Shown here in pieces: positions 1-7,045 of a DNA stretch of 35,217 bases. The stretch comes from an uncultured Planctomyces sp. GTDB lineage: Bacteria; Planctomycetota; Planctomycetia; Planctomycetales; Planctomycetaceae. A program made the translations under genes and the position numbers. The notes under the pieces were generated by a model. That model searched no databases. It saw only the letters and a program-made list of their open reading frames with translations, and was not told where the DNA came from. The stretch lies in assembly GCA_937899075.1 (NCBI GenBank), contig CALDJX010000181.1, positions 1-35,217 of the forward strand. Direction: 5' to 3'. How positions within the stretch are numbered: position 1 is the first letter of the stretch; every line of letters starts with the position of its first letter.

Positions 1-1054
1 AAAACTTCGCTCGGTCAGCGAAGGCCAGCTTCTTGGCCTCGACGAAGAGGTGAATCAAATCGGCCGAGTTGTGGCCCATTTTCTTTACATCAAAACCTTC
101 GATCACATTCAGCATTTCCAACGCGGCGATGCCCTGCCCGTTCGGCGGCAGTTCCCAGACGTCGTAGCCTCGATAGTTTGTCGAAACCGGCTCGATCCAT
201 TCCGACGTGTGGTCGGCAAAATCTTTCATCGAGAAGTAGCCGCCGTGATCGTTGCTGAATTCGACAATCTGTTTCGCAATCACGCCTTTGTAGAACCCGT
301 CACGACCGCCTTTTGAAATCGATCGATAACTGTTGGCGAGGTACGGGTTCTTGAAGATCTCGCCTTCGCGTGGAGCCTTGCCGTTTTTCAGGTACGTCTT
401 CGCCGAGTCTGTTCTTTCGGCGGTCGGCCAGTTTGCGAAACGTCCTTCGCCGCTTTTCCAATAACCGGCAATGATCTGCGTGACCGGGAAGCCGGCTTCG
501 GCGTAGTCGATGGACGGTTTCAGCGTTTGCTCGAACGTCATCGTGCCGAACTTGTTTCGCAGTTCTTCCCAGCCGTCGACGCAACCCGGCACCGACCAGG
601 GAAGCACTCCGTGCAACGGAATTTCGTCGAGCCCTTTCTCTGTGAAGACATCGCGATTGAGTGCGTACGGGCTGCGGCCGCTGGCGTTGAGTCCGTGCAG
701 CGTTTCAGTTTTTGCGTCCCAGTAGATGACAAACAGATCTCCGCCGATGCCGCAGCTCATCGGCTCGACCAGTCCCATCATCGCGCTGGTAGCGATAGCC
801 GCGTCGGCTGCGTTGCCCCCGGCTTTGAGAATGTCCAGACCGACCTGAGCGGCTAGCGGATGGCTGGTCGCGACCATGCCGTTTGTCGAAATGACAACCG
901 AGCGGCTTTGCCCGGGATCACCGACCGGGCGATCGAAGCCGGCCGCCTGGACTGCTTGCTCTGAAATCGGAGCGGCCATCGGATCGGTCATCACAAGTCC
1001 TGTCAAAAAAAGCACAACGCACAGTCGTTGAATTTGCGAGTTAAGATTCGTCAT
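1..1054 (-). CDS. ggt: gamma-glutamyltransferase, N-terminal part (runs off the left edge)
   Basis: Reading down from an ATG at 1054 gives about 350 uninterrupted codons to the window edge. The first 30 residues look like a signal peptide (hydrophobic VVLFLTGLV), so the product is secreted or periplasmic. The body matches the large-subunit half of gamma-glutamyltranspeptidase: NGMVATSHPLAAQVGLDIL, then GGNAADAAIATSAMMGLVEP and GIGGDLFVIYWD, later LHGVLPWSVPGCVDGW. Such enzymes hydrolyse or transfer the gamma-glutamyl group of glutathione and self-cleave at a Thr starting the small subunit. That Thr and the whole small subunit lie beyond the window, so activity cannot be judged. The gene diverges from the propeller gene at 1273. 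The start codon choice is supported by the signal peptide, although a strong ribosome binding site is not obvious. Confidence 0.93.
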   Translation of the reverse strand, partial: MTNLNSQIQRLCVVLFLTGLVMTDPMAAPISEQAVQAAGFDRPVGDPGQSRSVVISTNGMVATSHPLAAQVGLDILKAGGNAADAAIATSAMMGLVEPMSCGIGGDLFVIYWDAKTETLHGLNASGRSPYALNRDVFTEKGLDEIPLHGVLPWSVPGCVDGWEELRNKFGTMTFEQTLKPSIDYAEAGFPVTQIIAGYWKSGEGRFANWPTAERTDSAKTYLKNGKAPREGEIFKNPYLANSYRSISKGGRDGFYKGVIAKQIVEFSNDHGGYFSMKDFADHTSEWIEPVSTNYRGYDVWELPPNGQGIAALEMLNVIEGFDVKKMGHNSADLIHLFVEAKKLAFADRAKF

Positions 1055-1272
1055 AAAGACCTGCCTGCCTGACGGATGTCGGTCGAAAAATGCCACATTC
1101 CGAAGTGTGGAGTCGACTGTTCAAGTTTGCCACTGAGCAGCAACTCGCATGCAGAATCCGGTCGCGATGGTCTGTGTAAGGAGTTAATGTCTAATGACTC
1201 GACTTTTGCGGCAGATGGTTGCTAAATCGATATTCGTATTTGCAACCGCTCGGAACGAGAATTGAAACGACG

Positions 1273-2175
1273 ATGCCTGATTCAACCAACTGGCTTCACT
1301 CCGGCCCCGGGCTTGCTCCGCGAATTGCCTGGGCGTTTAACACGGATGCCGAGCTGAGCAGCTTGTGTCAGGCTCGCGAAACCGGAGACCTGTTCGCGGT
1401 CGATTCGTCGGGCGGCATGTACCGGCTGAATCGTGACGGCCGCGTTCAAACGTTGAGCCGCGGACTGAAGAACGCTCGACTTTTGAAATGGTCGGACACC
1501 GGCGATGTCGGTGTCGCCGTTTGCGGGACGAACGAGTTTTGCGCGCTCGACGCACGGATGAAGGTCGCCTGGTCGAGTGAGTCTCCGGCGGAAATCCTCA
1601 CCGCAGCCATCGACCCGTACGGTCACAACATCGCGATTGGCCTCGACAATGGCGACAACGTTCTGTTGAGCATCGACCGAAAGAAACTCGGGCAATTTCC
1701 GTCGGCCAAGCCGCTTAAATTCATCGAGTTCTGCGTCGACAAAAAACGCATCTGCGGAGCGGCCGAGTACGGACACCTTTGCATTCACCGGTTTGATGGC
1801 TCCGAAGTCTGGAACGAAAAGATCTGGTCGACGGTCGGCGACCTCAGCATCACGGAAGGGGCCAAGTCAATCTACTTGGCCGGGTTCGCTCACGGAGTCC
1901 TGTGCTTCGACCATCGCGGAAACACTCGGACGTCATTCGTCGTCGAAGGGACGCCTTCGAAAGTTTCGGCGAGTTACTTCGGTGAGCGGCTGGTCGTCTC
2001 GACCGTCGAGCGGCACCTCTACTGGCTCGATTCTGACGGGGCGCTTTTGTGGGCTGCGGAAACTCCCGACGACGTCGCCAGCCTGGTCTGTGATCCGCTC
2101 GGCGAGTGGCTGGTGGTTGGTTTTGCGTCCGGAAGAATCCTGCGTCTCGACTGGGAATCTGGACGACAGAAATAA
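1273..2175 (+). CDS. beta-propeller (WD40/PQQ-like) repeat protein, cytoplasmic
   Basis: The product is 300 aa if the ATG at 1273 is used. An in-frame TTG at 1219 would add 18 residues, but they do not resemble the body. It is built from short repeating strands of propeller type: LFAVDSSGGMYRLNRDG, FCALDARMKVAW, HLYWLDSDGALLWAAE and LVVGFASGRILRLDW. The Asp-Gly turns with W or L at strand ends are like PQQ-like or WD40 blades, about six to seven of them. No signal peptide or membrane segment is visible, so it is probably a cytoplasmic scaffold or sensor. The partner is unknown. It is transcribed alone and ends at the hairpin at 2230-2263. Confidence 0.8.
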   Translation: MPDSTNWLHSGPGLAPRIAWAFNTDAELSSLCQARETGDLFAVDSSGGMYRLNRDGRVQTLSRGLKNARLLKWSDTGDVGVAVCGTNEFCALDARMKVAWSSESPAEILTAAIDPYGHNIAIGLDNGDNVLLSIDRKKLGQFPSAKPLKFIEFCVDKKRICGAAEYGHLCIHRFDGSEVWNEKIWSTVGDLSITEGAKSIYLAGFAHGVLCFDHRGNTRTSFVVEGTPSKVSASYFGERLVVSTVERHLYWLDSDGALLWAAETPDDVASLVCDPLGEWLVVGFASGRILRLDWESGRQK

Positions 2176-2229
2176 CGACCGGCCCTCGCTGCGGCGCCCT
2201 TATTGCGGCTGACGAGGATTCAAAAAGAA

Positions 2230-2263
2230 AAGAGGCCCGAAGAATCAAATCTTCGAGCCTCTT
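2230..2263. terminator. bidirectional hairpin terminator
   Basis: Two 14-base arms (2230-2243 and 2250-2263) pair with one mismatch around a 6-base loop (ATCAAA). The A-rich stretch on the left side becomes a T-rich tail for the minus strand, and CTTGATCTTTG follows on the plus strand. It lies between the convergent genes ending at 2175 (+) and 2330 (-), so it probably serves both. Confidence 0.75.
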
Positions 2264-2329
2264 GATCTTTGAGATTCTGTCCACCAGGAACTTGCATCAG
2301 CCAGCCGGCGGCACAAAATTCGCCGCCAC

Positions 2330-2521
2330 CTACTGAGCAGCTGTCCAGAACGAGACGATAGTCATAGCGATCAACGTGTAAATAAACAAAATTGAAAGCA
2401 TTTTGCAGATAATCTGTCCGGCGAGGACGTCTTCCGACTCGAACTCACGAAGGTCAGCGTTGCTGAAGAGTGGTTCTGGAGTTTCTGCTGGTGCGGCAGC
2501 TTCGGTGGCAACTTCAGACAT
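2330..2521 (-). CDS. small C-terminally membrane-anchored protein (63 aa)
   Basis: This 63-aa ORF starts at ATG 2521 with a good upstream ribosome binding site (AAGAGG about 6 bases before the start). Residues 1-35 are Ala/Glu/Pro rich and acidic. Residues from about 38 to 60 form one hydrophobic helix (MLSILFIYTLIAMTIVSFW) followed by only four residues, a tail-anchored layout with a cytoplasmic N-terminus. No family was recognised. It has its own ribosome binding site and a downstream hairpin (2230-2263), and the codon use looks natural, so it is probably a real gene. Function is unknown. Confidence 0.65.
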   Translation of the reverse strand: MSEVATEAAAPAETPEPLFSNADLREFESEDVLAGQIICKMLSILFIYTLIAMTIVSFWTAAQ

Positions 2522-2801
2522 CGGAAAGCCTCTTGAATACTGTTATTTCTGAGCGAGTCAGTAAGCGGAAGATCGCTCAATTGTGGACGACAATCTGGAC
2601 GTGAGAAGCAGGATTCTGCTGAAAACTTCGAATTCTGTCGAGTCTGCCAGCGGTAACTTTGGCCGGGGCAGCGTGATTTCCACAGCCCGAGTCCCTGAAA
2701 TACGCCCCGCAGCGGCATTAAGCCCGTAAAACCTCGCGTTGTTCTGTTTCTGCCAGTGGCTCTATTCTTCGACCCCGAACCGTCGGGAATTTAAGCGGAA
2801 T

Positions 2802-3884
2802 ATGGAACGTCGACCGGAATGGAGTCCGACCGTGGCGGAACTGACAGATCTGAAAATTGCCGCTGAGACGGCTGATGCGCGACCGGATGCTCCCATCCGA
2901 GTCGTTTATGTAATGGGTGCTGGGCGAAGCGGCTCGACGGTGCTCGACACAATTCTCAACAATCACGAAGACGTCATCGGCGTCGGCGAGCTGGTCCATC
3001 TTTTCATCGACGGATCGGCTCAAAAAGAAAACTGCTCGTGCGGTGAAACTCGCGACGCCTGCCAGGTTTGGCACGGGGTGCGCGAACGCTGGTCCGAACT
3101 GACCGGCCTGTCGTCGATCACCGAGCACGAGCGGTTGATGACAAAGTTCACGCGAGTCCAGCGGCTCGCGATTCCCGAGTGGCACCGACTTCGTGCCGGC
3201 AATCCCGATCCTGACTTCGCGGAATGTCTTAAGCAGACTCGCGCGACCTACCAGGCAATCGCCGACGCGACCGGCAAACGGGTCATCATCGAGTCATCCA
3301 AAAATCCGCTCCGAGCGAAACTGCTCTGCCTGACTCCAGGGCTGGACGTCCGACTGGTCCATCTGGTCCGCGACGCTCGCGGAGTTGCCTGGTCGCGAAT
3401 GAAACCCTTTGCCAAATCAAAAGAAGGCGGAGTCCCGCAGGACATCAAGCCAAAGCCGATCCACATTTCCGCCGGCTACTGGCTGTTCATGAACTTTCTG
3501 AGCGAGCAGGTTCGAAAGTCATTTCCCGATCAACCTTCGACGCGCATCCATTACGAAGACTTCGTGACGACTCCGGAGCAAACTCTGAAAGAAATCGGCG
3601 AAGTCGCCGGGCTGGATTATACAGCAATCTCTGACCGACTGCTGACAGGCGCGCCGATGGCTCCCGGACATCTTTACGCCGGCAACCGAGTCCGCACGGC
3701 CGGCCCGATCAAACTCCGCAGCGACATGGCCTGGACCGAGAAGCTGAGGCCGAATCAGAAACGCCTCACCTGGCTGCTGGCTGGTCATAAGCTTCGGCAG
3801 TACGGCTATCAGGAACTGCCGACGACCTTGACAGAATCTCATTCTGAAACTGTGAGTGACGATTCGCTCCGCAGCGCCGCCTGA
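2802..3884 (+). CDS. sulfotransferase family protein
   Basis: The product is 360 aa from ATG 2802 (AAGCGG upstream); an in-frame TTG at 2739 is less likely. It has the two PAPS-binding signatures of sulfotransferases: the 5'-phosphosulfate loop GAGRSGST at residues 39-46 after a hydrophobic strand (VVYVMGA), and the 3'-phosphate region LVHLVRDARGVAWS around 185-198. The Cys-rich segment NCSCGE (about 77-82) is common in the Sulfotransfer_1/3 bacterial groups. It would move sulfate from PAPS to a hydroxyl group of a carbohydrate or small acceptor; the acceptor cannot be told from sequence. The gene stands alone on the plus strand. Given the glycan genes from 18.5 kb onwards, sulfation of a surface polysaccharide is a reasonable guess. 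Confidence 0.85.
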   Translation: MERRPEWSPTVAELTDLKIAAETADARPDAPIRVVYVMGAGRSGSTVLDTILNNHEDVIGVGELVHLFIDGSAQKENCSCGETRDACQVWHGVRERWSELTGLSSITEHERLMTKFTRVQRLAIPEWHRLRAGNPDPDFAECLKQTRATYQAIADATGKRVIIESSKNPLRAKLLCLTPGLDVRLVHLVRDARGVAWSRMKPFAKSKEGGVPQDIKPKPIHISAGYWLFMNFLSEQVRKSFPDQPSTRIHYEDFVTTPEQTLKEIGEVAGLDYTAISDRLLTGAPMAPGHLYAGNRVRTAGPIKLRSDMAWTEKLRPNQKRLTWLLAGHKLRQYGYQELPTTLTESHSETVSDDSLRSAA

Positions 3885-3964
3885 AGTCGTGAAGGCGAGC
3901 TGAGACCCTGGGAAAACGACGACCTGGCAGCTAGCGCTTCCGACTCGCCGAACCTCACTCAGAT

Positions 3965-5860
3965 TTAGAACAACCCGCCACCCGACATGCCGCCGCTTAG
4001 TCGAGTGGTTTTTCGGCCGAGTGCTGACTGATCAAGGCCCAGCGAGCGGAGGAAGTCGTCGATCCGGTTATGAATCGCCGCTGTCTGATTGATGATTAGC
4101 ACCGACTCCGAGACAACGATGGTCTCCGGTGGGGCAAGTTTTTCATCAGCTTTCGTGGCGTCGCCAGCCGTGGTTTTCTTCGCAGGCTGGGATGTCGACT
4201 TTGGCCGAGCCAGCTCGATGACTTTCTGCCCGACGGAGACTTTTTGAATCGTCCCCACCGCTAACGAATCTTCGTCGGGATTTGACGGGCCATCACCTCG
4301 CCAGGTTTCCGGTGCAATGGTCAACGGCAGTGCTTCCCGCAAATCGTCGGCGGTTTCAGACGGCAGCCGATACAGACGGGTTTCGAGGGTTCGCCTGACT
4401 CGGTGTGGCGTCTGATTCGTGCCCTTCGCGACGAACGTCTTCAAGACGCTGGCGATTTCGCGATGAATCTCTTCCGTTTGCCGAACAACCAACAGGCCGT
4501 TTTCGGTTAGTGACATCTCGCCACCCGATCCGTCGATTTCTTCCCACAGTCCGGACGTCAGTGCTGGGAGGGCGTCGAGCAGTTGGCTGGGATCCTGAAT
4601 TTTTCGAACATCGTAGACGACGGAGTGAAGATGCTCGTTGGCCACTTCGATCGTCGTAACGAACAGCTCGCCAGAACGTATGACGGTCGTCAGTTCGAAT
4701 TCTGAAAGCATCAGTCGTAGAGTTGTTGCCAGCGATTTTCCGCTCATGACAAAACTGATTGGCTCGTCGGTGAGCAACCCAGCTTCTTCGATCGAGACTG
4801 TGTCCAGAAAGATCGGTATCTCGTGCTGCCTCGATAAAAATTCAACCACGTCGCTCAAAGGGGTATCAGTAAAGCTGACGCTGGTGGCGACATCCAGTTC
4901 ACGAAGGCAAGCTACTTTCTCCGCCTGGTAGATTCCGCGGCCGGGGGCACCGGGATTGGCGATCGCTTCGAGCAGTTGTGGGAGTCCACGATGAACCTGG
5001 TAGGTTTGTCGAATGGTCATCACGTCGCCGACAATCGAAACTCTGCCGCCGGAGCCGTCGATTTCTTCCCAGAGAGCGTCAGTTGCCTGCATGACAACTT
5101 CGAGCAAGGTGCCCGGTGCAATGCCCGCCGCTCGGAACGGTGCGAGGTCGTATGATCGATTGGTCAGGATTTCGTTTGCCACCTCGATCGTCGTCACGTG
5201 AAGGATGCCGTCCTCAATGTACCAGGCCAGTTCAAACTCTCTGAGCATCAGGTCGAGAGCTTGATCGACTCGAATCTTTTCGACGATGAAGTTGACTGGC
5301 TCGTCAACAAGCAATCCGGCTTCTTCAACCGCAATCGCGTCCAGCAGACACGGAAACTCCTGCTCGCGGCACAGATATTCCAACACGTCAGTCAAAGGTG
5401 TGTCGGCGAAGTTGAGGCTGATTTCCTTCTTAAGAAACGGTTCATCAAAATCTGAAGAATCTGTGTCGAGGGAGATCTTTGCTGATGCTTGCAGGGCTGC
5501 GTCCTGAGCGATCAGGAGCGGCTCCGAGTTCAATGCGTCATTCGCGGGTGGGAACAGGAACGCCCAACCGAAACCGATGACGAGTAAGGCAGCAGTTGCA
5601 AGGCTCGATCGCATGATGAATCTCCGGATTCGTTTTTGTGAGACGCGAGTCAGGTCGACGGCCAGTCCGGACGCGTCTCCGAATTCGTCGAGTGCCTGAC
5701 GGATGGCCTCGTCGCGACCGAGACCCGCGCGGACCAGTTCTTCGAACCTCTGTTCGAGATGATCGCTCAGTTCGTCAGCGATCGCCGACTTCTGCTGCTC
5801 GTCCAGCTTCATCAGCCGACTGAGCACCGACAGATAAATCTCAAATTCATGCTCGGGCAT
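3965..5860 (-). CDS. HAAS-domain membrane protein with two STN/secretin-N-like repeats
   Basis: 631 aa, start ATG 5860 with AAAGGGGACG upstream. Residues 1-70 are a helical HAAS/permease-prefix type domain (SAIADELSDHLEQRFEEL, then GRDEAIRQALDEFGDA), which is usually encoded next to PadR regulators. A membrane helix follows at about 83-104. The outer part contains two homologous repeats at about 146-230 and 327-410, each with FADTPLxDVxEFL, EEAGLLxDEPxxF, LDLMLxEFEL and TTIEVANE. This is the pattern of STN or secretin N0-like small alpha/beta domains. Each repeat is followed by a LWEEIDGSGG segment. The C-terminal 120 residues carry a further VLIINQTAAIHNRI piece. It probably senses or binds something outside the membrane. 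It is a paralogue of the gene at 7046-8341 and was probably once directly downstream of the PadR gene at 6613. Confidence 0.8.
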   Translation of the reverse strand: MPEHEFEIYLSVLSRLMKLDEQQKSAIADELSDHLEQRFEELVRAGLGRDEAIRQALDEFGDASGLAVDLTRVSQKRIRRFIMRSSLATAALLVIGFGWAFLFPPANDALNSEPLLIAQDAALQASAKISLDTDSSDFDEPFLKKEISLNFADTPLTDVLEYLCREQEFPCLLDAIAVEEAGLLVDEPVNFIVEKIRVDQALDLMLREFELAWYIEDGILHVTTIEVANEILTNRSYDLAPFRAAGIAPGTLLEVVMQATDALWEEIDGSGGRVSIVGDVMTIRQTYQVHRGLPQLLEAIANPGAPGRGIYQAEKVACLRELDVATSVSFTDTPLSDVVEFLSRQHEIPIFLDTVSIEEAGLLTDEPISFVMSGKSLATTLRLMLSEFELTTVIRSGELFVTTIEVANEHLHSVVYDVRKIQDPSQLLDALPALTSGLWEEIDGSGGEMSLTENGLLVVRQTEEIHREIASVLKTFVAKGTNQTPHRVRRTLETRLYRLPSETADDLREALPLTIAPETWRGDGPSNPDEDSLAVGTIQKVSVGQKVIELARPKSTSQPAKKTTAGDATKADEKLAPPETIVVSESVLIINQTAAIHNRIDDFLRSLGLDQSALGRKTTRLSGGMSGGGLF

Positions 5861-5987
5861 GACTTCGTCCCCTTTGTGATTGGTTGCACAGAACGTGCTG
5901 CAGATGTGATCTTGGTAATTTCAATTCTCGTCACTCTCTGTAGGAGACTGTGCGGTTTTCACATGCGTCTTTTCTGAAGGAAATCCA

Positions 5988-6033
5988 CCTCTCCCGCTTG
6001 CGGGAGGGGTCGAGCCCTGGCGAGGGGGAGGGG
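5988..6033. repeat. inverted repeat, left arm of DUF559 cassette
   Basis: This 46-bp sequence begins CCTCTCCCGCTTGCGGG and ends GCGAGGGGGAGGG. It matches the reverse complement of 6551-6594 with few differences: one base gained in the CCC run and a short variable stretch after GTCGAGC. The first half is itself a palindrome (CTCCCGC-TT-GCGGGAG) and could form a hairpin in RNA or DNA. Confidence 0.85.
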
Positions 6034-6053
6034 TCCACAGATCAAAAACCAAT

Positions 6054-6488
6054 TCATTCTTCCAGCTTTCTCTGCTGCCGATCCTTCCGAATGCGTTGCC
6101 GATCAGCGACGCTCGAAAGTCCGCCAGAACGTTTCGTAAATGCGTATTCCAGACCCAGGTGCCTGGCAATCGCGATGGCAACCAACTCGGGGTTGGCAAG
6201 TACTTCGTCATTGGAGAAGCGAATCGTGTCCCAGCCTCTGCCTCGCAGCCAGGTTTCACGATCCAGATCCTTATCTGGTTGTAAGTCGTGATAGTCGCCA
6301 TCGAGTTCGACGCACAGTTTTCTTGACACACAAGCGAAGTCCAGGATGAAGGGCCGCACAGGATGTTGTCGCCGGAACTTCAACCCACACACTTGTTTGT
6401 CTCGGAGCAGGCTCCAGAGCAATACCTCGGCCTCGGTGATGTGCTGGCGAAGCTGGCGGGCGTCAGTGATTGGGTCGCGGTTCGGCAT
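6054..6488 (-). CDS. DUF559 domain-containing endonuclease (Vsr-like fold)
   Basis: 144 aa from ATG 6488. The sequence follows the DUF559 pattern: TEAEVLLWSLLRDKQVCGLKFRRQ (residues about 18-41), then RPFILDFACVSRKLCVELDG (45-64) and YHDLQPDKDLDRETWLRGRG, ending WDTIRFSNDEVLANPE. Candidate catalytic residues are D50, E61, D63 and H67, as expected for the PD-(D/E)XK/Vsr superfamily. Length matches the family (about 110-150 aa). The last 25 residues are a basic tail without similarity that I can recognise. No clear ribosome binding site is visible. The gene is the only content of the inverted-repeat cassette 5988-6594. Biological role is unknown; nuclease activity is inferred from family. Confidence 0.88.
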   Translation of the reverse strand: MPNRDPITDARQLRQHITEAEVLLWSLLRDKQVCGLKFRRQHPVRPFILDFACVSRKLCVELDGDYHDLQPDKDLDRETWLRGRGWDTIRFSNDEVLANPELVAIAIARHLGLEYAFTKRSGGLSSVADRQRIRKDRQQRKLEE

Positions 6489-6550
6489 AACATTTTTGAC
6501 TTGTTATGAAAGAGGGTCTCTGTTGATGAAAACTCTGGTGTTGATGAAAA

Positions 6551-6594
6551 CCCTCCCCCTCGCTGTCGCTCGACCCCTCCCGCAAGCGGAGAGG
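6551..6594. repeat. inverted repeat, right arm of DUF559 cassette
   Basis: This 44-bp sequence starts CCCTCCCCCTCGCTGTCGC and ends CGCAAGCGGAGAGG, the inverse of 5988-6033. It lies 18 bp downstream of the PadR stop codon, in the direction of transcription. Inside the cassette next to it, TGTTGATGAAAAC occurs twice in tandem (6521-6533 and 6539-6551), with a weaker third copy near 6501. Confidence 0.85.
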
Positions 6595-6612
6595 GGTTGT
6601 CAGGAGGTGGTA

Positions 6613-6966
6613 TCAGGCGGGCATAGAGCTGGGATCAGCCAGCGGTCCGAGCACGCGGCGCAGGCATTCGACGTAAGCCTGCCACTCGTCGACTCGGACT
6701 TTCAGCTGTTTCTTTCCGGCAGCGGTCAGCTCGTACCATTTGCGGCGGCGGCCGGTGGAATCATCCCAGCGGCAACGGACCATCTTCTTCGTCTCCAGCT
6801 TGTGGAGAATCGGGTAAAGCGTCCCCGCCTTCAGCTCGACCAGTTCGTCACTGGCATCACGAAGACTTTGTTGAATGAGGTAGCCGTACTTCGAACCGTC
6901 CGACAACACGGACAAAACCATCAGTTCGAGACTGCCTCGCATCAGTTCCGGGTTCAAACCATCCAT
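6613..6966 (-). CDS. PadR family transcriptional regulator
   Basis: 117 aa from ATG 6966. Typical PadR N-terminal winged helix: LMRGSLELMVLSVLSDG, YGYLIQQSLRDAS, then LKAGTLYPILHKLETKKMV and the wing GRRRKWYELTAAGKKQL. The short C-terminal helix (VDEWQAYVECLRRVLG) would make the dimer contact, the layout of small PadR-s2 proteins. PadR proteins next to HAAS-domain genes usually repress their own operon. Here the HAAS gene (3965-5860) is downstream on the same strand but separated by the DUF559 cassette. Direct repeats at 6972-7007 just upstream are a candidate operator. Confidence 0.92.
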   Translation of the reverse strand: MDGLNPELMRGSLELMVLSVLSDGSKYGYLIQQSLRDASDELVELKAGTLYPILHKLETKKMVRCRWDDSTGRRRKWYELTAAGKKQLKVRVDEWQAYVECLRRVLGPLADPSSMPA

Positions 6967-6971
6967 AACAA

Positions 6972-7007
6972 ATAGACTCCCAATAGATTGCGAGTCGATA
7001 GATTGCG
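6972..7007. promoter_or_regulatory. direct repeats upstream of PadR gene, candidate operator
   Basis: ATAGATTGCG occurs at 6983-6992 and again at 6998-7007, a 15-bp period, with a shorter related copy ATAGACT at 6972-6978. They lie in the 79-bp gap between the STN-like gene ending at 7046 and the PadR start at 6966. The position suits autoregulation, but the arrangement is direct repeats rather than the ATGT-n8-ACAT palindrome often cited for PadR. Function is inferred from position only. Confidence 0.4.
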
Positions 7008-7045
7008 GGGCTATGCATCGTGAGTCAAGTGGTATTGTCGCGGAA

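Larger units (their letters stand above)
5988..6594. mobile_element. 607-bp inverted-repeat cassette carrying a DUF559 nuclease gene
   Basis: Two inverted repeats of about 45 bp (5988-6033 and 6551-6594) enclose a single gene, the DUF559 endonuclease at 6054-6488. No transposase is present. The cassette sits between the PadR gene (ends 6613) and the HAAS-type gene (starts 5860), which in comparable loci are normally adjacent, so it looks inserted. It is a candidate non-autonomous or nuclease-driven mobile unit. Mobility itself is inference; target-site duplications were not identified. Confidence 0.6.

Noticed and set aside
5988-6594. Classical insertion sequence
   Set aside because: Inverted repeats are present, but the only ORF is a DUF559 nuclease; no DDE or HUH transposase and no clear target-site duplication were found.
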